Shown here in pieces: positions 10,698-22,685 of a DNA stretch of 64,000 bases. The notes below the pieces were generated by a model, which was given only the letters and a program-made list of their open reading frames with translations, was not told where the DNA came from and did not search any database. This DNA is from Tetranychus cinnabarinus (lineage: Eukaryota > Arthropoda > Arachnida > Trombidiformes > Tetranychidae), in NCBI GenBank assembly GCA_022266195.1, contig WHVY01000008.1, forward strand, positions 186,001 to 250,000. The letters run 5' to 3'. Position 1 is the stretch's first letter. Each line of letters begins with the position of its first letter. The position numbers were made by a program, and so were the translations under genes.

Positions 10698-11791
10698 GTG
10701 GAAAAGGATTGTATATATTTTTTTGTAAAATAACCTGTTACATAATTTTGTAAGTGATTTGTATTTCCATTGAACATCTGAATAATTATCTGAATATTTC
10801 CGTCATTTACATCATAATAACTCAAATCGACTGAATAACTCATCTCTGTAAATAAAAATCGTTTAATTAATAAACTTGTAAGTTGATTTATCTCAAAATG
10901 GGACAATTTCCCAGATTTATATTTTAAAGACTTATTCTCATTAAAACTGAGCCATTTTTTGCTAAACAAAGCATCTATCTAATCAAAATCTAACGGGCTT
11001 AACTAATTGTAGGCCTAAATCGACAATGAACTGAAGTAAATTGGCTTTTGATCGCATTAGTTGTATTGATTAAATTTATGCGATAAAACATTGGAGATTG
11101 GATCAATTGAATGTTAACTGATTGTTGTACACCGAACAAGCAATCTCATTTTTTTAAAAAAAAACCTTAATGTCGTCAAACAATTAACTTGTTTTCTTGA
11201 CGTTGTAATACTAAATTTCATCTTCACTCTTCAACAAACAAGATTGTATGAAATAGGTTTAAATAGTTGAAGCTTGAAGCAACAAAAAACAACGTCAGCT
11301 TATTTAGTACGCTTTGTTTTATGCTCAGTTGAATTTACATTTTTTTGTAGCAATCAAATTTAAAATTGGATACAATTTGTCCACCAATAATACCCAAATA
11401 CGTTGTATTGGTAATAAATGACAATTTGACTTTTTGAAGACAAAAATCTAAACCTTTCTTGTAATCCCGGTTTAACCAGTTGTCTGATCCTGATTTGTAG
11501 ACGTTAATCCTGGTGACTGGGAATTGGCTTAACTTGGTTTTCCCGACACAAAACTCTTTAAAGCCAATCGATTTAGGGTTAAAAGGGCAAAAATCCGTTT
11601 ATTCATTAAAAATGTCTAATGTAAAATCAAATAAACTGCTTATTGAAAACAATGTTTTAAGGTTCTTACTTACAACGCTTACTTAAAAAAATGAAACTAT
11701 TCCTTATAACTATAAATAGGAGTATATTTTAATTTTTCAAATTGTACAGTTACTGTTTGAATAGTTATTGATACAAATGTAATTTAACTGA
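10698..11791. other. Intergenic, AT-rich
   Basis: Between the 3' ends of the serpin (plus) and the small peptide gene (minus). It holds the serpin 3' UTR with AATAAA at 10851-10856. Nothing else is recognised. An antisense frame over the serpin end (10505-10969) is judged a shadow. Confidence 0.55.
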
Positions 11792-12163
11792 TTATCTTCC
11801 CCACATGGGTGGAGATGGGTGACGAAAACCGATTCCTCCACCGTAACCATAATAAGGGAAATACATTGAGTATCCAATGCTCCAAGCTGATGATGATCCA
11901 ATGGTTAAGATTACAATCAAATAGATGATTGTTAAAAGGTTGATGATTGCCTAGTATAATCAGTAAAATAATAAGTTAAAATAGATAGAAACAGTTAAAT
12001 TGTCAATTCAATTTTGACTTTTTAAATTGAATAAGGTTTACATTTAGGTTATAAATGTTTAGCTTTTATACAGATTTAGTAAATTCAAGTCTCGTCTTGG
12101 TTAAATCATATTGGAAGCAACATTAAAGGAAATTAAATTACTCACATTATTTTTTGAAATCAT
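11792..12163 (-). CDS. Small secreted peptide, 58 aa, two exons, ends in Gly-Arg
   Basis: Exon 1 is 12146-12163 (MISKNN), followed by a GTGAGTAA donor. Exon 2 is 11792-11950, preceded by TATACTAG; both join in phase 0. The 58-residue product has a strongly hydrophobic segment (AIINLLTIIYLIVILTIG) fitting a signal peptide with likely cleavage after SSSA. The mature peptide of about 30 residues is rich in Tyr, Gly and Pro (FPYYGYGGGIGF) and ends PSPPMWGR. A C-terminal Gly-Arg is the classical signal for carboxypeptidase trimming and amidation, so the product could end in Trp-amide. It does not fit the W(X6)W-amide allatostatin B pattern. Alternatives are a Gly/Tyr-rich cuticle-associated or antimicrobial peptide. 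A TATA box about 100 bases upstream supports a real gene. No family is recognised. Confidence 0.7.
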
Positions 12164-12260
12164 GATCAATATTGATTGTTGACTTTATTGTCTTTGTACA
12201 ATGGTGTTCACAGTAAAGTAAAATGTTTTGTTTGTGAGCAAAAAAATCTAAAGAAATGGC

Positions 12261-12271
12261 CATTTATATAC
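12261..12271 (-). promoter_or_regulatory. TATA box of the small peptide gene
   Basis: On the minus strand the sequence reads GTATATAAATG, about 100 bases upstream of the ATG at 12163. This leaves room for a 5' UTR of roughly 70 bases. Confidence 0.5.
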
Positions 12272-14564
12272 TGTTATGTGGTCAATGCTTTTTGGTTGAC
12301 AAGTGGACTTTAACTAACCCAGCCCAAGAGCATTAATTAAGAGCGTTGGACACAGTTAATAAATCAGAATTGATTTAACCATTTAATTTTGCTGTAAAAC
12401 CAACAAAGGTCAATATTTATCGGCTGAATGAGTTTACTTTCTTTTCAGTGCGGAAATATTTTTAAATATATTAAAAGGGTTTTCAATTTTAGCGCTCATT
12501 ATATTGAACTTATTATAAAAGGGTTTCCATGTTCACACAACACGGTTAGTAATGTTTTGGTGTTTGTTTGAAAGGGAAAAGTTAATGACCTTTTGTTGTG
12601 TTAATTATCCATTTGGCTCAACTTTATTAATCCAATTCATCTGAGCCAGCTGTAAACTGGTGCTAGCTGATCTGTCAACTTGCATGCCAAACCTGAAAAT
12701 GATTCATCGTCGGACAATCAATAAGGCTATTTTGGATTAAACCTGTTTTTAACCCAAATTATTAAAATAGCAATGATGTCAGTACTACAACACTTTTTCC
12801 TTGACATCAATCACTATCTTTACCAATCAGCTTGTGATATTTACCCTTTAAACAATGTGTTTTTTTATTGCATTTGAGCCACTCTCTTAATCAACCTACC
12901 CCAAGATAATTCTTAAGGTTCTACATGATAATTCATTATCTTATTACACTCAATTTACTGTTGATTGTCCTTTTCTTCAATATCAAGGTAATTTTTCACA
13001 ATCAACAGCAAAAACATATATTGAATGTGATGATTGGCAGATTCTTGATTCTTTTTAATTCAAACAATCCTTGGCCATACTCATGCGAATCACCTTAAAT
13101 GATGAAACGATGACATTTTTTTGTCAAACAAAAATCAGAACAATCCGGTTTAAATGTTCAACTATGAAATCAAGTATCATCATTATTAGAGGTAAAAGGT
13201 GCTCAAAAAACTATTGTATTATTTGACTCGGGCGAGTGACTTTTGCAAATCTAATCTTACATTCACTATCATCTTGGCAAAGGCCAACAATTTGGAAGAC
13301 TACAATTAACGCAAGTTTTTACTTTTCGCAGTAATCCTGATATTAAATCACAACTTAAATTGACCCACATTTTGGCTTCTTCAATTGCTAAAATAGATAC
13401 TTTCAGTTCTTCATTTTTTTTATAAATATATATTTTGATTTCTTGCTGTTGATCACTTGATTGGATAACTTTTAATTGGTGCCAATGGTACCTTTTAAAA
13501 GGTTTTGACAGTGATTGATGTTGAGCCAATCTTTGAAGTTAAGGAGACGATTAGGATGCTAATGAAAGGAGAGAAGGGCGAAACAAGAAAACAAACCTTT
13601 TAGCTGATAAGGTCTAGTTGGATCCTGACCACTTAATCATAGTCCAGAACTGGTCTAGGATTCAGTTTATAAACAGCAAGATTTTAAGGTTCAACTTTAC
13701 GAAAGGTAATGACCTGTTTTTAAAGCTAATCAATCGCGATTACCTCTTTGGGTTCCAGGTTTGCAAATGAAATTTGGAGATTGTTTTTTAACTAAAGAGT
13801 CACTCGTCTGTTAAATTTAAAATTAATTGTCTATCTTTTTTGTTGCCATTAGAAAGGTTAGAAAATGAATGTTTCTTTGCGTTATGTTCATTGGTAGAGT
13901 TTCCGTGCATTCAGGTGTATAGTTATGCTTGACCCCGACTCGACAATATACAATGTAAATATTGCAACGGTCAAAGGATAACTCGGTCATAACAAGCTGA
14001 GATTAGTCGGTTTTTGGTTAGAAAATTAAAAGATCATTACTAAATTATGAGTCTGTATACTTAGGTTCAGCAGAAGCAGTGAGTCAGGTTGCAGTTAATT
14101 TAAGTTAGTTGTCTTGTTTCTTTCACTCACTTATTTTACCCATTTTAAGGTTATGTTTGTTGCTTTGTTTAAATTAATTATGAATTTCATTTATCAATGA
14201 TTAACATTGAATTTTATTTCATCTTGACTAAAATCACTCTTCAATAAACATTTCATTTTTTTTAAATTGGCAATGAACAATCACGATTAAATAAAAAAGA
14301 GAAAAATAGGTAAACAGAAGAAAGAGAAGAAAGAGAAAAGGCATGGAATGACAAAAAGAAGGAAGAAAATAGAGAAAAGTAAGGTCCAGGTCTTTTACTA
14401 TCGATAGAGTCTGACCAAGACCTAATCCAATTCAATCCTGGCGACGCATTGTCGCGAGACAAGAGTATACAAGTAAACATGGACACAGAGCAAAAGATGG
14501 TAAAAAGATAGGTTAAAGTGAGGAGAAAGGAGAGTTGAAATTCAAAAACCAAGATATGATTCGA
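12272..14564. other. Intergenic, AT-rich
   Basis: About 2.3 kb between the small peptide gene promoter and the 3' end of the V-ATPase G gene. It contains a purine-rich tract around 14286-14390. The 86- and 96-codon frames on the minus strand (13269-13529 and 14262-14552) lack domain content, and the second is only the complement of the purine tract. Confidence 0.55.
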
Positions 14565-15121
14565 TTATAATCTTAAATTACGGTGTAACGATGGCTGGAC
14601 ATTACAAATAACCATCTGAAGAAGCTCCTCAATAACCTTATCTTTGGTTGCAGCCACTTTTTTGTGCATAGCATCCAATCTGGTCCGGGTTTCTTGTTCA
14701 ATTTTAATTTGCTCGTCGTCCTTTGAGCCCATATGTTTCTTCTCATAAGCTAAGAAGTTTTCTTCCCTTTCTTTGCGGAATTTTTCGATCTCAATGATAG
14801 CCTCCTCTTTAGCTTGCTTCAATCTTCTTGCCTTTTTCCTTCTGGCCTCAGCAACCTGGTAAAGTGATAAAAACAGTTAGACGTTGTACAACGATTAATA
14901 AAATGTATAAAGGGCAAAAGTAACTAGCAGTAATCAATAAAAACCAAGCTTTTTAGATAGAGCAAAATCATTTTCTGAAAATGTTAAATGTAAAAGAATT
15001 GCCAAATAATTTACAATTCATTGGTTATTGATATTGTTAACAAAATAAATATGATTACCTTTTCAGCAGCCTTTTTCTCGGCATCAAGAAGCTTTCGTAT
15101 ACCTTCAGATTGGCTTGCCAT
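14565..15121 (-). CDS. ATP6V1G: V-type H+-ATPase subunit G
   Basis: Peripheral-stalk subunit of the V1 sector of the vacuolar proton pump, pairing with subunit E in a coiled coil. Exon 1 (15059-15121) encodes MASQSEGIRKLLDAEKKAAE and ends with a GTAATC donor. Exon 2 (14565-14855) starts after TTTACCAG with VAEARRKKARRLKQAKEEA. The total of 117 residues matches the usual ~118. The N-terminal half, which contacts subunit E, is the most conserved, and the charged helix (FRKEREENFLAYEKKH) is typical. A 5' UTR intron is likely: acceptor TTTAATTTATTTAG ending at 15162 and donor GTAAGATTA at 15409. The gene is divergent from PET100 across a short interval, suggesting a shared promoter region. Confidence 0.97.
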
Positions 15122-15410
15122 ATTAATTCAAATTTACACAGGGAGAAGGACCCGATCAACACTAAATAAATTAAAGGTTAAAACTATAGAGGAGGACACA
15201 AGAGATAAATAAATAAGAATAAATAGACGTTATTTAGCTAGTAAAAACAGTAATCACTAACATTGAACCAGTATCTCAATGTCATCTAGGTACACCCAGT
15301 TTTATTTAGATGTCACCTCGATTAAACCAATATACTGATTGCAATGTAATTTCAGAAAATTAAAGAAATAGAGATTAATATTAGAGAATGAAAATTTTAA
15401 TAATCTTACC

Positions 15411-15626
15411 TTAATTAATATAATTTAAACCAATAATAATAATTAACAAATTCAACTAAATGACAGATCAAATCTACAGAAAAAAGCTTCACATTCAGCT
15501 GACAACGCCATCACTTGTATGTTTTAGTAACTTACCAATCACGCGGATTTTTGTTTACATTTTTTCTAGATTTTACATTCAGTTTTTGCTTTGCAATTTA
15601 CTTGTTTTAATTGTCTTGGACTCAAC
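15411..15626. promoter_or_regulatory. Shared upstream region of ATP6V1G and PET100
   Basis: The inferred 5' UTR exons of the two divergent genes end at about 15410 (minus) and 15626 (plus), so both transcription starts must lie within about 200 bases. No TATA box stands out, as is usual for housekeeping divergent pairs. Inferred from splice signals only. Confidence 0.45.
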
Positions 15627-15764
15627 GTAAGTATTAAATTATTCCTTATATATATTGACTTATAATATGTGGCAATTTATTTGCTAACTGTATCTTTCTT
15701 TGATTTGTTCAATATTCAGAGATTTTATCTTTTGTTTTTCTGAATCTTGCTCCAGTAAATTAGG

Positions 15765-15998
15765 ATGGCCGGTTGGAAGATAGAAGCTGGACGTGTGTTT
15801 CTTTACATATTTTTTCCAGTTGCAATGTTTGCCCTCTACAACGAACCTATTATCTATGAAGCAACCGTGATGAAATTCAGAGACTACATGATAGAAAGAG
15901 AAAAATTAGAACGAGAAGAAAAAGAAGTTATAACGAAAAGGTTAAATCGTGCCGCTTTAGATGATTTCTTGGCTCGTCGAGATGTCGATGATAAATGA
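15765..15998 (+). CDS. PET100: PET100 homologue, cytochrome c oxidase assembly
   Basis: Small inner-membrane chaperone needed for assembly of cytochrome c oxidase (complex IV). The 77 residues start MAGWKIEAGRVFLYIFFPVA, matching the family layout: a short N-terminus, one membrane segment (FLYIFFPVAMFALYN) with the FPVAMF block found in human PET100, then a basic/acidic helix (REKLEREEKEVITKRL). The length equals the family norm of about 73-80. A 5' UTR intron is likely, with donor GTAAGT at 15627 and acceptor AATATTCAG ending at 15719. The next gene on the same strand starts 596 bases downstream. Confidence 0.88.
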   Translation: MAGWKIEAGRVFLYIFFPVAMFALYNEPIIYEATVMKFRDYMIEREKLEREEKEVITKRLNRAALDDFLARRDVDDK

Positions 15999-16593
15999 TA
16001 AAATTTGGAATCATCACTGTTTGATCACTTTATAAGTGTCATTTTATCGTTACTAACATCAAAAATTCAATATTCAATCCACCTAGCAAATTGTTTTCCG
16101 TCGAAGGCTCTGTTGATTCCAGAATCTAGAGCCATCCATTGATATGAGAATTATAGCCTTTTATTAAAAGGTTTAATCATTCAATCGTAAACCAAATGCA
16201 AATCTATTTATTGCCTCATTTTTTTGATAGTTTTCTATAGCTCATTTATAAGGTTTACTTATTCAAATCGTGAAACAATTAATTGTATTTCTTGGTTTAT
16301 ATACATCATAATATTAAAGCTAGATATTAAATCAGAATAATTCGTGGATCAATAATTTATCAATTATTGCCTTATTTTTACAATTATTAAGTTAGTTGGA
16401 CTCAATAAGATTAAAACAAGATTTAGTTTCAATTTACCGCCACGTCTAATTTCCAGTTGAACACATGATTTAAAAACCAATTTTACTGTTCTGTTTATTA
16501 ACTCAATGAGAAAATTCCTTTAAATTTAAACAAAGTTTATATTTTGTGATCATAATTTTCGTTAACAGTTTAATCTAAAAGTATAATACAATT

Positions 16594-17127
16594 ATGTCAA
16601 CGCCAGTTTTATCAGTTATCCGTACTTTGATGAAAAAAAGAATTGAACGAGACAATTTTGATAAAATTTTAGAAAAGGTAGGTTACCAAATTGTTCATAC
16701 TACACAAACAAATTGTCACTGAAATAATTTTTTATTTTAGGTTGTTATTACTAATGCTGGACAAGGCAAATTGACGGCTGAAATGATTGTTGGCCAGGAA
16801 CATTCTAATCGAAGTCAAAATATTCATGGTGGATTAATAGCTACATTAATTGATGTCCTATCAACTTTGGCTTTAGCTTCAACAGATGTCGAGTCATCAC
16901 CTGATCTCAACAATTTTACAGAATCTGCATCTGCATCTGTCCAGTTAAACGTTACTTATATTCGTCCAGTGTCTGTGGGTCAAACATTGCTTATCGAGTG
17001 TAATACACTGAATAGAGGACGGACAATGGCTTACCTGAGTGTTGACTTATTCAATAAAAACGATGGTAAATTAATTGCTCGAGGAAGCCATACTAAAATT
17101 TTATTCACCAAAACTCATTCAGAGTGA
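16594..17127 (+). CDS. ACOT13: Acyl-CoA thioesterase 13 (hotdog fold, THEM2-like)
   Basis: Hydrolyses medium- to long-chain acyl-CoAs to free fatty acid and CoA; ACOT13 is mitochondria-associated in animals. Exon 1 is 16594-16677 (28 codons, donor GTAGGT). The intron is 63 bases (acceptor TTTTATTTTAG). Exon 2 is 16741-17127. The 156-residue product is slightly longer than the human 140. The PaaI-type hotdog motif NIHGGLIATLIDVLSTLAL contains the catalytic-region His-Gly-Gly and the helix Asp. NVTYIRPVSVGQTL and GRTMAYLSVDLFNKNDGKLI also align with the family through to the GSHTK strand. It follows PET100 on the same strand. Confidence 0.94.
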
Positions 17128-17949
17128 AACGATAATTGTAACAGTGATTGTATCAAGCATCAAGTGATTTTTTCAACTTGATTAAGCCTGGACCTTACGT
17201 TATATTTTGAGAGTAGATCTCCGTAAAGCAATTGTTGGATGTTGATTAGTTTTTGTATCAAATAGTGATCAAATCATCCGTGATATTATAATTTATAGCA
17301 AATTACTGAAACTGCATCTTATATTCACTTTAAATGTACATTTTATCAATTTTATTTGTCGATTGCCAGATTGATTAAAAAAAGTATTATTCATACTTAA
17401 CCATGTTAACCAGTCTCGATTTGCATTCGATCTTAGCGCCCTCTTTAACATGTGTTTAAATTTGTGATTGTTGTCTATTTAAATTGGTGATAATTTCAAG
17501 ACTTTTATTGTAATTTAACTAACCGAGCTCTCAAAATTGACAAGAAAAAGAGTTTACTTGTGATGGTGTTTCTGGTGCCATTTAAAACATTTGGTCCGTC
17601 CATTTTTCAATAGCATTCAGGTAAGAAAGAAAAATGTTATCATATTCATGGGCATCCTTATTATGATTTGTAAAAGTGTTCAGAGACTTGAAAAGAGTCT
17701 ACTTCCTCTCGTATTTTCATGTTTAGATTCAATCATATTCTATTATCTTCTAATAATATCTCTTCACCTAAAAAACCTTTGGCTGGGTACACTATCATCA
17801 TTACATTGTTTTGTTTTGTAAGTACTGTAACGGATGTTATGGTTAGGAGGACAACAACAATTATTAATATTCACTGATCAACTTGGTAGCATACTTATTT
17901 TATTCCGGAGAAAATACTGCTTGCCGACCATTTTACTGATGTACAAAAA

Positions 17950-18147
17950 ATGACCCTGACTGACAAAAGGCTTGATTATTTCTCTTATAGTTTAAAAGGT
18001 GTCAAGTGCCAACGGATTTCCTATGCATTGTTCATTTTTACTCTATACTCATTACTTAGTGGCCAAGTTTTGGGTGAAAAAAACTGTCTAAAAATTTCAT
18101 GCATTGCTTTTGATATCAAGTTTAAACTGAAAAACTTAACCCAGTAA
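17950..18147 (+). CDS. Possible small ORF with an internal signal-like segment (uncertain)
   Basis: An ATG-initiated 65-codon frame between ACOT13 and ATPAF2. It contains a hydrophobic stretch (ISYALFIFTLYSLLSGQVLG) followed by a Cys-x5-Cys segment, which could be a signal peptide preceded by about 22 polar residues. No splice partner or family is recognised. It may be a chance frame in the ATPAF2 upstream region. Confidence 0.2.
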   Translation: MTLTDKRLDYFSYSLKGVKCQRISYALFIFTLYSLLSGQVLGEKNCLKISCIAFDIKFKLKNLTQ

Positions 18148-18253
18148 AAACTGTAACCAATGCATAAATTTTCTCTGTTTCTATTATTTCTGTATCATAG
18201 GTAAATATTGTGGGCAGCTCATTCACTATCTATCCAAGACTCAATCGGGAATC

Positions 18254-19171
18254 ATGGGTTTTCTCCAGTCTCAATCAAGGTTTATCCTAGTTTTACAAAA
18301 GAAAAGATTCTTTGAAATCCACAAAGCTTTCTATTCAAGTAAGTTCAATTAACTGAAAAGAAAAAGTTGATATTTGAATGTTGTAAAATGATTCTTAAAA
18401 AATTGTTTTTTCTATTTTATTCCAGCCAACCGTAAACGATTCTACAAAGATGTTTCAGTTATAAATAATGACGGGTTATACGAGATCTGTTTAGATGGTA
18501 AACGTATAAAGACCCCATTTAACAACGTAGTTCAGGTTAAATCACATTATTTAGCCTTGATGTTAGCCAATGAATGGAAGTACCAGAAAGATACTATTAA
18601 ATCATATGAAATGCATTTAACAAATTTAACCAACTGTGCCATTGATAATCCTGAGCATCACACCAAAGAATCGCTTACAAAATCTATCTTGGAATTTTTG
18701 ACTACTGATACAATTTGCTTTCGATTCCGTGAACCAATTGATTTATATAAACTACAAAGCCAACGTTGGGATCCAATAATACATTGGCTTAAAAATCGAT
18801 ACGATTGTCAAGTTCCTCTCACTGAAGATGTTTTCTTACCTCCAATCCCAAAGCATACCGAGTCTACTATTCAACGGCATTTGCATTCTTATGATCTTTG
18901 GTCACTTTTTGGTATCCAATCAATAGCCGAATCCCTGAAATCAGTTATACTTGCACTGGCTCTCATCGATAAACATGTACCCGTTAGTGAAGCTGTAAGC
19001 TTATCAAGACTAGAACTTGAATATCAAACAAGTATTTGGGGAAACGTTGAATGGGCTCATACAATTGAACTAATGATGACTCGAGCTCGAGTCTCAGCCG
19101 CCTTGTTATTTGTATTTGCAAATTCAGAGTCTTTCACATCTGTATCTAAGCGATCCATCTCTGAAATTTAA
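18254..19171 (+). CDS. ATPAF2: Mitochondrial F1-ATPase assembly factor 2 (ATP12)
   Basis: ATP12 is a matrix chaperone that binds free F1 alpha subunit during ATP synthase assembly. Exon 1 (18254-18338) encodes a basic, Phe-rich presequence (MGFLQSQSRFILVLQKKRFF). The donor is GTAAGT, and the acceptor TTTTATTCCAG ends at 18425. Exon 2 (18426-19171) carries the rest, 276 residues in all versus about 289 in human. Family segments are KRFYKDVSV, YEICLDGKRIKTP, ANEWKYQ and DTICFRFREP, followed by WDPIIHWL and the C-terminal helices ending near WGNVEWAHTIELM. With V-ATPase G, PET100 and ACOT13 it completes a 4.6-kb block of energy-metabolism genes. Confidence 0.95.
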
Positions 19172-22100
19172 AAGCACTTAGAGTTCATTGTTAACAATTT
19201 AGTGTGACTTCATTTCTTCCTTCATGAATAGTAGACTTTGTTCATCTTTTATCAATCCAAATCCTCAGATAGATTTGAAAATATGTTAGTGATGATCCAT
19301 AAAATGATTGTTTATATACAATTTCAAAGACAATCAATCTGTTTACTCAAAAGTGAAGTATAATTGTATCTATTTTTTAGCTTTTACTTTCACCAACACT
19401 AGTATTTGATCGCCTCACACAATATTCTGGTTGAGGTAAAGGAGGAGGGAAAAGGATGACAAAAAAAATACAAAAGGGAGACAATGAGAGAAAGTAAAGA
19501 CAAAAAAAATGTCATCAGTAAATTATTGATGAAAATGACTAACATTACAAAAGACTCGCCAGGATTCATTGGAATGGAACCATGCAAATGTTTTTTCCCT
19601 AAATTACCATTTAATGTTACAATTATCATAAAGATACGTTGACATCATGATTACAGAGCAATTTATCCACTATTTATTCACGATACAAAAGGTTTCTAAT
19701 GGAGAGCAAACAATCGGTCTTATGTTCAAATATTATTCAAAAGGCTGGGACAATCCAAGAAAGTAAAAGAAAGCTTTCAACCGCAGATCCATAATTTCAT
19801 TGGTAATAAGCTGTATTCCTGTATTCAATCAACATAAATTATTGGTGAAAAATCTCAATCAGTCAGCAATCATTTTAAAATACTAATTAGATTGCAGTTT
19901 TTTACACCAACAATAGGTTTCTATGGATCTGTTGCTCGAGTCGATATGAAATACATTTAAGGTTGTCTTACCAAGGTTAAGATGAAATTAAAATCACTAA
20001 AGGAGTTTATTGTTTATAAACAAGGACAATTTAATAAAGATTATCAGGTCTGGGTGGTTGATTGAAAATGAAAGCTTATTATTAGTTGGTTGAAACAATT
20101 AACCATGACAGATAGTGTATCAATGAGCATAAAGGTTTGCTCAGGTAAACAGCAAGAAAAATCATGCGAGCAAATTATTTTCGGATAATCAGGTAATCAT
20201 TTTCTTGCTATTGTTTTCACCTTTTTTTTGGTACTACTCAAAGTAAAACAAATTATGGTGAACACAATTCAATTGTAATGATGATTCTTCTCTGTTAATG
20301 TTATATTGTTTCAGGCGTAATTGTTAATTTAATTGGATTCTCCTTCCATCCCGTTTTTGGTTGTTGTTCATTTAAACAATTATCTAAAAAATTAGTTCCA
20401 CAAAAATGATTTATTAACAAATAAATATTTATTATAAAGTTAGAGCTCAACAACTTACATGTAAACATGATTAAAAGGTAAATTATCGTTTTAATCATTG
20501 GCTAATTTGTTTCCATTCATCATCATTCTAATCACAACTCAAATATTCAATAAACTTGACCATTTTCCTTGTTTGAGAGATTAAATTAGATTGGCTGTTG
20601 AATCATTCGTTTAACGGTCAATTCAATTGAAATTAAATTGGGTTAATTTGGACTTCACCATTTATGTCTATTGCGAGCTTCAAATTGAGCGCTTTTTAAT
20701 TTTGATTTTTAAAGTTTACCTAATAGTGGGAATGAATTTCGGTAAAAAGGTAAAAATAAGGACTAAACAAGGATATTAAAAAATAAGTTATAAAATAAAA
20801 GATTACACTTTTGATTAATTTGATACCAAAAGTAGACTTATTTTCGTGAATCAAACTTGCTTAATAAGGGCGAACTCGGTGCTCTCGTAAAAATAGTGTT
20901 TTCATTTTATTGTCATTCTGGTGTATTGGCTCTAAAGTGACCTGGCAACACTTCAAGACAGAAGGAACTCCAAGTTCAGCATTTAACCTCATTAAAAGGT
21001 ATAAACATGAAAAAAGAGTGAAACAATTTTATCCACAGATCGACCGGGGAAAATAATGACTCCAGAAGTTTCAATTGCGGTGCAAGATTTTTATAAGGAT
21101 AACCCTTCGATGTCAGAGACTGAAGCTGCCAAATAGATGAAATTAAGTGTTTCGATCCTTGTTCATATCAAGAGGTAAAAATTCAGTCCAGAACAGCAAA
21201 ATCGGTCAGTAAAAATTCAGGAAAACTTTACCATAAGAAAGTATTAAAGTTGCTAACTAATAACTATTGAAGTAGCTATTAATAGTTTTTTGGACTTAAT
21301 CTGATGAATGGTGTTGAGTCGAAACGTTGAAGATTTCAAAAAATGGATTTCAATTTCTCAAAATAAATTTCATGTTCATTCCCACTATTTCTTGCGGACC
21401 CTTTGCGTTCCATAATTTTAACAACTGTTGAACCGTTTTGTTTTATGGTTTACTTTTTATTGCTGGCTTGATTTAATAGCTAAAGTTAAACAATGAGTTA
21501 ATTGTCAACAAATAATGTTTTCTATTGATTTTATTATTTCACTTTATATGTGAATAAACAACTATTCAACTTGTTTTAACAATTGAACAAACCTTCATTC
21601 ATGTATTGATTGGCATATAAACTCCCCCAAACAATACAAATAACCAAATGAATGCTAAATAATAAGTGATTTGATGACTACAAATTTTTAAAAATTTGGT
21701 TGTTAATTTAGTCTGGAAATGAAGCATTAAAATAGCAAAAACCAAATGTTTACGAGTGATTACAGTTAAATTAATAGCATTTTGGGTTCAACCTGTTCCC
21801 AATGATTTATTTTGTGTGTGTCTGTTTAATCCTGATAGGCAAACATTTGATGATTACTGATTGTTTGTTAACAATTACTCATCCAATTGATAGAGAGAAG
21901 GTAAAAAAGTGTGTTCCTTCTCACAGTTTGATCAAATTGTTAATTCATGGCAAGGGGAAACAAACAATGAACTGAATTGAATAGGAACATGAATCTAACA
22001 AGCTTTTTCAAACCTCTTTGTAAACTTGGGTCAGCATAAATGACAGGTAAACAAGGTAAAAAAGAGCATGTGAATAGGAAAGATGCTGAGTTTGATTGAA

Positions 22101-22685
22101 TGTTCAATTGTTATTGGGTGTTGGTATTTTATTCATTTTTATAACAATCACTAGAATAAAATCTGTTGATCAATTAAAAAAGTGCCCTTGTTATACAGTG
22201 TATAATATGGATGTTATGTATTGGTTATACAATACAACAATTCCCAATGACCTAATCTGGATTTAATCATTCATTAGCCATGGCTATGTCTAATATTGAA
22301 TTACATTGAATGAATGGATCCATTTTTAGGTGTTGAATACACATTAATCTGAATTGTATTGATTGTAGTAATACATTTGAAAATATGAATCTCTTTTAAT
22401 TACCAAAAATATGGAGATAGAAATTATTAAAGCAAAAATTGATCTTTTTTTTTGTTATTACATTGTGAAGATGAGACGGAATTGAAAAAAAGATTGATGA
22501 ACAGATTGTAATTAAATTTGATAGTTATGATAACTTTGTATTGTCACTTTTCTTGTTCTCTTGCTTAATATATTGACATTAGACATCGTACTCTTTTTGT
22601 TTTGATACACAATTGGTAAAGAAACGCTCTGTGGAAAATAAATGCACAAAAACACTGAGAAAAAATTCTTAATAGTTAATTATAA
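19172..22685. other. Intergenic with one decayed element
   Basis: About 3.5 kb between the 3' ends of ATPAF2 and the NTPDase gene. It contains a purine-rich tract (19430-19510) and a 660-bp TA-flanked element (20726-21385, listed separately). No other gene-like content was seen. Confidence 0.55.
20726..21385 (+). mobile_element. Decayed TA-flanked DNA element (~660 bp) with remnant coding
   Basis: Both ends carry GTGGGAATGAA as an inverted repeat, flanked by TA (20724-20725 and 21386-21387), as in Tc1/mariner-type insertions. Inside, on the plus strand, a broken frame at 21057-21170 reads MTPEVSIAVQDFYKDN and, after an in-frame TAG, MKLSVSILVHIKR, which looks like a helix-turn-helix. A second open stretch at about 20920-21055 ends before it. 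Short inverted repeats plus disrupted protein-like frames suggest an internally deleted transposon. The class is not established. Confidence 0.45.

Noticed and set aside
10505..10969. 154-codon frame antisense to the serpin 3' end
   Set aside because: It is the complement of the reactive loop and 3' UTR, with no independent support.
13890..13960. tRNA-like GGTAGAG-containing segment
   Set aside because: No cloverleaf, B-box or anticodon arm could be folded by eye.
14262..14552. 96-codon minus-strand frame after the V-ATPase G gene
   Set aside because: Mostly Ser/Phe/Leu from a purine-rich tract read on the other strand; low complexity.
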